Part shown: positions 58,287 to 64,000 of the stretch, one piece after another
Position numbering within the stretch: position 1 is the first letter of the stretch
Layout of the letters: each line of letters begins with the position of its first letter
Origin: Methanolinea sp.
GTDB lineage: Archaea; Halobacteriota; Methanomicrobia; Methanomicrobiales; Methanospirillaceae
DNA: 64,000 bases
NCBI GenBank assembly: GCA_024518585.1
Contig: JANIHI010000002.1
Coordinates: 124,001 to 188,000 of the forward strand
Reading direction: 5' to 3'
Position numbers and translations under genes: made by a program
Notes under the pieces: model-generated
Databases searched by the model: none
Told to the model about the DNA's origin: nothing
What the model saw: the letters and a program-made list of their open reading frames with translations, nothing else

Positions 58287-58287
58287 C

Positions 58288-58815
58288 ATGGCGACCGGAC
58301 CACGGTATTTCATCCCCTTCCGGAGGCGCAAGGAGGGCAAGACGGACTACTACGCGCGGGCAAAGCTCGTGGTATCCGGCAGGCCCCGGATGGTGGTGCG
58401 GCGCACGAACCGCCACGTCATCATCCAGATGGTCCATGCAGAAAATGAGGGAGACCGAACCACGGTCACTGCCCACTCAGGCGAGCTGGCCGGTTTCGGT
58501 TTCAGGGGGTCCCCCTCGAGCACCCCTGCCGCATTCCTGACGGGGATCCTCTTTGCCGTCAAGGCGCTCAATGCGGGCTACGAGTCAGCCATCCTGGACA
58601 TCGGGCTCCACCGGGCAACGAAGGGTGCCCGCGTCTTTGCCGCTCTGAAAGGGGCGGTGACTGCCGGGCTCGACGTCCCTCACGGGGAGGAGATCCTCCC
58701 GGACGATGGCAGGGTGAAGGGTGCCCACATCGTGGCGTATGCCCCGGAGCGGGCGGGAGACCTCGTGCAGAACGTTGAACAGACGATGGACGCCATCATG
58801 AAGGAGCTGGAGTAA
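58288..58815 (+). CDS. rpl18: Ribosomal protein uL18
   Basis: 175 residues, archaeal long form binding 5S r[23 protein letters not shown] and [12 protein letters not shown] are conserved. One base after rpl19e. Confidence 0.96.
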   Translation: MATGPRYFIPFRRRKEGKTDYYARAKLVVSGRPRMVVRRTNRHVIIQMVHAENEGDRTTVTAHSGELAGFGFRGSPSSTPAAFLTGILFAVKALNAGYESAILDIGLHRATKGARVFAALKGAVTAGLDVPHGEEILPDDGRVKGAHIVAYAPERAGDLVQNVEQTMDAIMKELE

Positions 58816-58817
58816 CT

Positions 58818-59435
58818 ATGGCCTACGAGAGAGAGGAATGGGTTCCGCTGACCGGCCTCGGGAAGATGGTTGCCGCCGGGCAGTTCTCGAGTATCGACCA
58901 GGTCCTCGAGACAGGCCGGCCCATCAAGGAGCCGGAGATCGTTGATGCATTCCTCCCGGACCTCGAGGACGAGGTCCTGGACATTACCATGGTGCAGCGT
59001 ATGACCGACTCCGGCCGGCGCGTCAAGTTCCGTGCCGTCGTGGTGGTGGGCAACAGGAACGGGTACATCGGGTTTGGCCAGGGGAAGGACTCCCAGGTGG
59101 GAGACGCCATCAAGAAGGCGATTGTTGACGCAAAGACCAACCTGATCAAGGTACGGCGTGGTTGCGGCAGCTGGGAATGCGGCTGCAACACGACACACTC
59201 AATCCCGATGATCGTCGAGGGCGCAGCCGGGAGTGTCCGCGTGACCCTCAAGCCTGCCCCGCAGGGAATCGGGCTCGTTACAGGTGAAATCAGCAAGAAA
59301 GTGCTCGAACTTGCTGGGATAAAGGATGTCTGGACGTTTGCGCGCGGCCAGACCCGGACGACGATCAACTTCGCCAAGGCAACCTTCAATGCCCTCCGGG
59401 CAACGAACATGATCCGCACGGGAGGTGAAGAATGA
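58818..59435 (+). CDS. rps5: Ribosomal protein uS5
   Basis: 205 residues. S5 signature [20 protein letters not shown] and the decoding-fidelity region [24 protein letters not shown] overlap with rpl30. Confidence 0.97.
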   Translation: MAYEREEWVPLTGLGKMVAAGQFSSIDQVLETGRPIKEPEIVDAFLPDLEDEVLDITMVQRMTDSGRRVKFRAVVVVGNRNGYIGFGQGKDSQVGDAIKKAIVDAKTNLIKVRRGCGSWECGCNTTHSIPMIVEGAAGSVRVTLKPAPQGIGLVTGEISKKVLELAGIKDVWTFARGQTRTTINFAKATFNALRATNMIRTGGEE

Positions 59436-59896
59436 TGTACGCCATTGTCCAGGTCAGGGGCGTTGTCAATACGCGCCGGGACATCCGGGACACCCTCAAG
59501 ATGCTCCGGCTGCATCACATCAACCACTGCGTGCTCGTCCCGGACACACCCGAGTACCTTGGAATGATACGGAAGGTCAAGGACTTCGTGGCATGGGGCG
59601 AGGTGGACGCAGCAACGATCGAGACGATTCTTCGCACCCGGGGCCGGACAGAAGGGAACCACCCCCTCACGGACGAATACGTGAAGGAGCATTCGTCTTA
59701 CCCGGGGATTGCCGAACTGGCAGCAGCCCTTGCAGCGGGGGAGGCCCGGCTTTCTGATATACCCGGGGTAAAACCCGTCCTGCGGCTGCACCCACCCCGG
59801 AAAGGGTACCGGACCATCAAGAGGACCTACCCACAGGGTGGTGCCCTGGGGTACTACGGGAAGGAGATCAATGCGCTCCTCTACAAGATGAGGTGA
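59432..59896 (+). CDS. rpl30: Ribosomal protein uL30
   Basis: 154 residues, the long archaeal form (bacterial L30 is about 60). [20 protein letters not shown] and [20 protein letters not shown] conserved; the C-terminal half is the archaeal/eukaryotic extension. Confidence 0.96.
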   Translation: MMYAIVQVRGVVNTRRDIRDTLKMLRLHHINHCVLVPDTPEYLGMIRKVKDFVAWGEVDAATIETILRTRGRTEGNHPLTDEYVKEHSSYPGIAELAAALAAGEARLSDIPGVKPVLRLHPPRKGYRTIKRTYPQGGALGYYGKEINALLYKMR

Positions 59897-59900
59897 GGAT

Positions 59901-60326
59901 ATGCCAGAGAACAAAAGGTCGAAGTACCGGGGATCGCGGACCTGCGGCGGAGGGACGCACAAGAACAGGAGAGGCGCCGGCAACCGCGGTGGTAGGGGGC
60001 GTGCAGGCCACCGGGACCACCGTTTCTCCCATTTCTGGGTCTATGGAGAGGTCCACAACGGCAAGCACGGTTTTGTGAACAAGACGTCTGCCGAGGTGCG
60101 GACCATGTCGGTCGGCAGGCTCCAGGAGATGCTCGATGAGCTCCTGGCAGCCGGCCTTGCCACCCGCGAGGGGGATACCGTCGTCGTCCCGGCAGATCAG
60201 ATCGGTATCGATAAGATACTTGGGAGCGGAAAAGTCACAGAGAAGATGCGCGTCACGGCACGGGCGTTTTCCGGTCAGGCAAAGGAGAAAATTGAGGCGA
60301 TAGGTGGCCAGGCCCTGGTTATCTGA
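59901..60326 (+). CDS. rpl15: Ribosomal protein uL15
   Basis: 141 residues. Gly/Arg-rich N-terminus (RGSRTCGGGTHKNRRGAGNR) and C-terminal KVTEKMRVTARAFSGQAKEK. Last ribosomal gene before secY. Confidence 0.96.
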   Translation: MPENKRSKYRGSRTCGGGTHKNRRGAGNRGGRGRAGHRDHRFSHFWVYGEVHNGKHGFVNKTSAEVRTMSVGRLQEMLDELLAAGLATREGDTVVVPADQIGIDKILGSGKVTEKMRVTARAFSGQAKEKIEAIGGQALVI

Positions 60327-60346
60327 TCCCCCTTCATGGTGAAAAA

Positions 60347-61780
60347 ATGGGAGAACTTCTGGACCGAATGGAACCGCTGCTTGCAGCGATGCCGACGGTA
60401 AAAGGCCCCGAAGGCCACGTCCACTTCAAGAACAAGATCGCGTGGACCGCGGGAATCCTCATCCTCTACTTTGTCCTCACCAATATCCCCCTCTTTGGAC
60501 TCGACCCGAACTCGCAGGATATCTTCTTTTACTGGCGGGCCCTCCTTGCCGGGGCGAGCGGGTCTCTGGTCCAGCTGGGTATCGGTCCGATCGTCACCGC
60601 GTCGATCGTGCTCCAGCTCCTGAAGGGAGCAGACCTCATCCACATCGATACGAGCGAGATGCGTGGCCAGATCCAGTACATGGGACTGCAGAAGCTCCTT
60701 ATCTTCGTGATGATTATCATTGAGGCAGCGCCAAACCTCGTGGGTGGGTTCCTCAGGCCTGACCCTGCGATCGCGCAGATGTTTTTCGGCGGGAACCTGT
60801 TCCTGGTCTCGTTTATCATATTCATCCAGATCTGCATCGGCGGCCTCCTGATTGTCTTCATGGACGAAGTCGTCACGAAATGGGGTATCGGCTCAGGTGT
60901 CGGGCTCTTTATCATTGCCGGTATCTCGCAGGCAATCATCAACGGCTTTATCAACTGGGCACCGGTCAGTGACCAGTACCCCGTCGGGTTCTTCCCCCGG
61001 CTTGCTGCCGTGATCCTCGACGGTGCCAATTTCCTCCAGTACATGGGGACCGACCTGATAGCGTTCGTGACAACAATCGGTATCTTCCTCGTCATCGTGT
61101 ACGTGGAGTCCACCCGCATCGAGATCCCACTCGCCCATGCCCAGGTGAGGGGTGCACGGGCACGGTTCCCGGTCAAGCTGATCTACGCGAGTGTCCTTCC
61201 CATGATCCTCGTCCGGGTGCTCCAGGCCAACATCCAGATGATCGGGCTCTTCCTCAACAACGTTGGTATCACCATCCTGGGCACGTTCCAGGGGGCAACC
61301 CCCGTGGGTGGCCTGATGTGGTACCTCGCCCCCATCAATGGTCCAAACAACTGGATGTGGTGGATTTACGACCTTGGCCATGCTCCCTGGGAAGTCCTCC
61401 TGCGCATGGGAATAGACATCGTCGTCGTCGTCGTGGGAGGTGCAATCTTTGCCCTCTTCTGGATCAAGACCGCAGGGATGGACTCAAAGGACGTTGCACG
61501 GCAGATCCAGATGTCTGGGATGTCGATTCCCGGCTACCGGCGGAACCCCCAGGTCCTTGAGAAGTACCTTGACCGGTATATCCCCCGCGTGACAATTATC
61601 GGCGGGGTCTTCATCGGTGTACTCTCGGTCTTTGCAAACCTTTTCGGGGTGATAGGGGCAGTGAGCGGGACAGGTCTCCTGCTGACGGTCTCGATCACGT
61701 ACCGGCTCTACGAGGAGATCGCAAGTCAGCAGATCATGGAGATGTACCCCTTCATGCGGACATTTTTCGGAAAGGAGTGA
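60347..61780 (+). CDS. secY: SecY, protein translocase channel subunit
   Basis: 477 residues, ten membrane helices. Plug region and lateral-gate helices recognisable; cytoplasmic loop RIEIPLAHAQVRGARARFPV contacts the ribosome, and GMDSKDVARQIQMSGMSIPG precedes the final helices. GGTGA lies 7 bases before ATG 60347. The usual position after rpl15. Confidence 0.97.
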   Translation: MGELLDRMEPLLAAMPTVKGPEGHVHFKNKIAWTAGILILYFVLTNIPLFGLDPNSQDIFFYWRALLAGASGSLVQLGIGPIVTASIVLQLLKGADLIHIDTSEMRGQIQYMGLQKLLIFVMIIIEAAPNLVGGFLRPDPAIAQMFFGGNLFLVSFIIFIQICIGGLLIVFMDEVVTKWGIGSGVGLFIIAGISQAIINGFINWAPVSDQYPVGFFPRLAAVILDGANFLQYMGTDLIAFVTTIGIFLVIVYVESTRIEIPLAHAQVRGARARFPVKLIYASVLPMILVRVLQANIQMIGLFLNNVGITILGTFQGATPVGGLMWYLAPINGPNNWMWWIYDLGHAPWEVLLRMGIDIVVVVVGGAIFALFWIKTAGMDSKDVARQIQMSGMSIPGYRRNPQVLEKYLDRYIPRVTIIGGVFIGVLSVFANLFGVIGAVSGTGLLLTVSITYRLYEEIASQQIMEMYPFMRTFFGKE

Positions 61781-61782
61781 AA

Positions 61783-62355
61783 ATGACGGGAAGGAGAGTG
61801 ATCGTGACAGGTGTTCCCGGTGTTGGAAAGACAACGGTGGTGACGGGAGCACTGAAGATCCTGGAAGAGGAGGGGATACACTACAAATCCCTCAATTTCG
61901 GGACCTACATGTTTGAGACTGCCGTGAAGCAGGATCTGGCCAGGGACCGCGACGAGATGCGCCGGTTGCCGGGAGATGTCCAGAAGGCCCTCCAGCAGAG
62001 TGCTGCGAGGGCCATGGCACAAGAAGAGGGCAACCTGCTCATCGATACCCACGCCTCGGTCAGGACACCCCGCGGATTCCTCGCCGGGCTGCCGGAATGG
62101 GTCCTGCGCGAACTCATGCCCGATACCATCATCCTCGTTGAGACAGACCCTGACCAGATCCTCATGCGGCGGCTCTCGGACGAGACCCGGACGAGGGACA
62201 GGGAGGGCTCGGCCGCGATCAATGACCACCAGCAGTTCAACCGTGCCATCGCCGCTTCCTATTCCATGTTCACCGGGTGCACGATCAAGACCATCACGAA
62301 CGCTGACCACCTCCTCGACATCGCCGTGCGCGAGATGGCGGACGTGCTCCGGTGA
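61783..62355 (+). CDS. adkA: AdkA, archaeal adenylate kinase
   Basis: 190 residues from ATG 61783 (AAAGGAGTG upstream). P-loop VTGVPGVGKTTVV (10-22) is the archaeal type, different from bacterial Adk. DTHASVRTPRGFLAGLP is conserved. Placed between secY and DUF106 as in many euryarchaea. Confidence 0.95.
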   Translation: MTGRRVIVTGVPGVGKTTVVTGALKILEEEGIHYKSLNFGTYMFETAVKQDLARDRDEMRRLPGDVQKALQQSAARAMAQEEGNLLIDTHASVRTPRGFLAGLPEWVLRELMPDTIILVETDPDQILMRRLSDETRTRDREGSAAINDHQQFNRAIAASYSMFTGCTIKTITNADHLLDIAVREMADVLR

Positions 62356-62360
62356 GGACA

Positions 62361-62954
62361 ATGAAGAGCAGGTTCGGGGGCTTTATCGCCCTCCTGGTGG
62401 CTATGGCGATGATCTTCTCGTACAGCATCGCGCCCATCCGAGAGGGTGTGGGACAGGCCCTTGACCTCGCCCTGGGCCCGCTTGCCGGTATGATGCCATT
62501 TTACGTTCTCATCATCGTTTTATCGGCTGTAACGGCCCTCTATTCCTCCCTCATCCAGAAGTACACGATAGACTACGAGAGGATGACCGAGGTGCAGGAG
62601 AGGATGAAGGCCTTCCAGAAGGAGTACCGCGAGGCCCAGCTCTCCGGCGACGAGAAGAGGATCAAGAAGCTGGACGCAAAGAGGGACCGGGTCATGAAGG
62701 AGCAGCTCGAGCTCTCCCAGCAGCAGTTCACCCCGATGGCCTACATCCTCATCATCACGGTCCCCATCTTCTTCTGGCTCCTCTTCCGGCTGCACCTTGC
62801 TCCCAACACCCTCATCACCATGCCGTTCTTTGGGTCGCACTCCCTCTCTGAGGCCGTGCTGGTCTTTATCCCGGCCTGGATTTTCTGGTACATGATCTGT
62901 TCCCTCACCATCAGCCAGGTCATCCGGAAATCGCTGAACATCGGGGGCATCTGA
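62361..62954 (+). CDS. DUF106/EMC3-TMCO1-like membrane insertase (archaeal YidC homologue)
   Basis: 197 residues. Three membrane helices (about 8-25, 40-60 and 125-195 region) surrounding a charged cytoplasmic coiled coil (MTEVQERMKAFQKEYREAQL; KRIKKLDAKRDRVMKEQLEL). This family is the archaeal member of the Oxa1/YidC/Get1 superfamily and probably helps insert membrane proteins beside SecY. Confidence 0.9.
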   Translation: MKSRFGGFIALLVAMAMIFSYSIAPIREGVGQALDLALGPLAGMMPFYVLIIVLSAVTALYSSLIQKYTIDYERMTEVQERMKAFQKEYREAQLSGDEKRIKKLDAKRDRVMKEQLELSQQQFTPMAYILIITVPIFFWLLFRLHLAPNTLITMPFFGSHSLSEAVLVFIPAWIFWYMICSLTISQVIRKSLNIGGI

Positions 62955-63514
62955 TGCGGATCACGGTGAGCGGGCTCCCCGGGAGTGGAACGACCTCCCT
63001 TGCCCGCCACCTTGCAAAAGTCCTTGAATATCGGCTCATATCCGCCGGCGAAGTGTTCCGCGGGATGGCACGGGAGCGAGGTCTTGACCTCACCGAGTTC
63101 GGGAGGCTCGCAGAGAGCGATGCCTCCATCGATCGCGAGATCGACATCCGCCAGCGGGAGATCGCAGAGGGAGAGAATGATATCATTGCTGAGGGGAGGC
63201 TCTCGGGGTGGTTCGTGCGGAATGCCGACCTGAAGGTCTGGCTCCAGGCATCGCTCTCCTGCAGGGTCGAACGCATATTTTCCCGTGACACTGTCAGGGA
63301 CGTTGAGACTGCCCTGCTCCTGACCCGGGAGAGGGAGGCCTGCGAAGCCCGCCGGTACCGTGACTACTACGGAATCGACATCGGCAACCTCTCGCCCTAC
63401 CACCTCGTCCTCAATTCCGAGAAGTTCACCGTCGAGGAGCTCTCCTCCCTCGTGGAGACAGCGATACGGGTACTGGAAGAAAGGGAGGGGAAGGAAGGCA
63501 GTGACAACCCATGA
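62954..63514 (+). CDS. cmk: Cmk, cytidylate kinase (archaeal)
   Basis: 186 residues. P-loop VSGLPGSGTTSLA (5-17), typical of archaeal (d)CMP kinases, and IIAEGRLSGWFVRNADLKVW. One-base overlap with DUF106; its stop overlaps the next ATG. Confidence 0.94.
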   Translation: MRITVSGLPGSGTTSLARHLAKVLEYRLISAGEVFRGMARERGLDLTEFGRLAESDASIDREIDIRQREIAEGENDIIAEGRLSGWFVRNADLKVWLQASLSCRVERIFSRDTVRDVETALLLTREREACEARRYRDYYGIDIGNLSPYHLVLNSEKFTVEELSSLVETAIRVLEEREGKEGSDNP

Positions 63515-64000
63515 GGGTCAGGGTCCTTGTTGACAATTCAACACTCATAGACCATTATTTCCTCGCGGAACCAGGTTTTTCTGCCCTCGTAGAGACGGAG
63601 GGGGGAAAGGTCCTCTTCGACCTGGGGTACAGCAGGGCTTTCCTTGAGAACGCCCGGAAGATGGGAGAAGACCTCCTTGACATCAGGTATGTCGTCCTCT
63701 CCCATGGGCACCTCGACCACACGTGGGGGATGGTCCCCTTCATCATGGCCCTGACCGGGGCCCGGATAGAAAAGAGGCCCTGTACCCGCCCCACCCTCGT
63801 TGCCCACCCTGGTGTCTTCTCGACCAAGAAGACCGGGGACCTCCCCGAGACGGGATCACTCATGGCAGAGGAGAAGTGCCGGGAACACTTTGACCTCGTC
63901 CTCTCGAGGGAACCGGTCTGGATCTCCCCTGACCTCGTGTTCCTCGGCGAGATACCGCGCCGTTTTTCCTTTGAGGAGGTCCCGCTGTCAGGAAAGAGGA
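63511..64000 (+). CDS. MBL-fold protein similar to the methanopterin-pathway dihydropterin-RFAP synthase (cut at window end)
   Basis: Starts MRVRVLVDNSTLIDHYFLAE, ATGA overlap with cmk. Metal motif SHGHLDH (67-73) and the spacing DLGYSRAF..ENARKMG match the COG1237 group, one member of which in Methanocaldococcus makes 7,8-dihydropterin-6-methyl-4-(ribofuranosyl)-aminobenzene phosphate. About 163 codons are visible; the rest is outside. Function in methanopterin synthesis is a family-based guess; other members are unassigned. Confidence 0.75.
   Translation, partial: MRVRVLVDNSTLIDHYFLAEPGFSALVETEGGKVLFDLGYSRAFLENARKMGEDLLDIRYVVLSHGHLDHTWGMVPFIMALTGARIEKRPCTRPTLVAHPGVFSTKKTGDLPETGSLMAEEKCREHFDLVLSREPVWISPDLVFLGEIPRRFSFEEVPLSGKR

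Overview
The window is about 60% GC chromosomal DNA of a methanogenic euryarchaeon, almost certainly order Methanomicrobiales. The reasons are genes for F420-dependent methanogenesis (frhA/frhD, mer, mtd), cofactor genes (mptA for methanopterin, mfnE for methanofuran), an S-layer protein with a PGF-CTERM anchor, archaeal information-processing proteins (aIF2-beta, Rpo11, aEF1-beta, Nop5/fibrillarin, Cbf5, SecY) and TATA-type promoters, many only 25-35 bases from the start codon (leaderless transcripts). I cannot fix the genus. I saw no transposase, integrase, phage gene or CRISPR array; this is mostly core genome.

Layout. 0-7.7 kb: end of the F420-reducing hydrogenase operon (frhD, frhA, minus), mptA divergent from ilvC, purL divergent from aIF2-beta, rpoL. 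7.7-16.2 kb: AAA+ ATPase/MBL operon, two M24 peptidases, a small membrane protein with a winged-helix protein, tRNA-Asn and a CAT tRNA, a zinc-ribbon methyltransferase, the 7S (SRP) RNA, malate dehydrogenase, aEF1-beta with its Zn-ribbon partner, mfnE. 16.2-21.4 kb: an unusual stretch with an exported phospholipase-D-fold protein, a two-gene HTH operon with a perfect palindromic operator, a membrane-anchored OB-fold protein, a membrane sensor-like protein with a RecA-like partner, a membrane-anchored Holliday-resolvase-like nuclease and a HEAT protein. 21.5-24.1 kb: de novo NAD operon nadX-nadA-nadC. 24-34.9 kb: t6A methylthiotransferase, two unknowns, tRNA-Ile, iorA-iorB coupled to an orphan DNA methyltransferase, tRNA-Ser, hemD-cbf5, a TctA-like membrane protein, nop5-flpA, tRNA-Gln. 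35-42 kb: thyA, a large regulatory gap, the S-layer gene, AMP phosphorylase, a PEGA-like surface protein, tRNA-Arg. 42.3-48.5 kb: dUTPase-like gene with nrpR, a CetZ-like tubulin homologue, mer, a GalT-like HIT protein, mtd and a Tfx regulator. 48.6-64 kb: a roughly 500-base structured non-coding stretch, then one long operon rpl3 to rpl15, secY, adkA, DUF106, cmk and an MBL protein cut by the window end.

Functionally, frhA/D, mer and mtd supply and use F420H2 in the CO2-reducing pathway, mptA and mfnE (and possibly the terminal MBL gene) make its C1 carriers, and Tfx beside mtd is a candidate regulator. The ribosomal block also couples ribosome synthesis to RNase P (rnp1), protein export (secY, DUF106) and nucleotide kinases. 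The most notable observations are the structured RNA-like region before rpl3 (48571-49111), the palindromic operator at 18480-18500 next to the membrane/nucleic-acid cluster, a CetZ-like protein with a decayed GTP-binding signature, a dCTP-deaminase-fold protein without the deaminase glutamate, and a thymidylate synthase with a C-terminal cysteine cluster.
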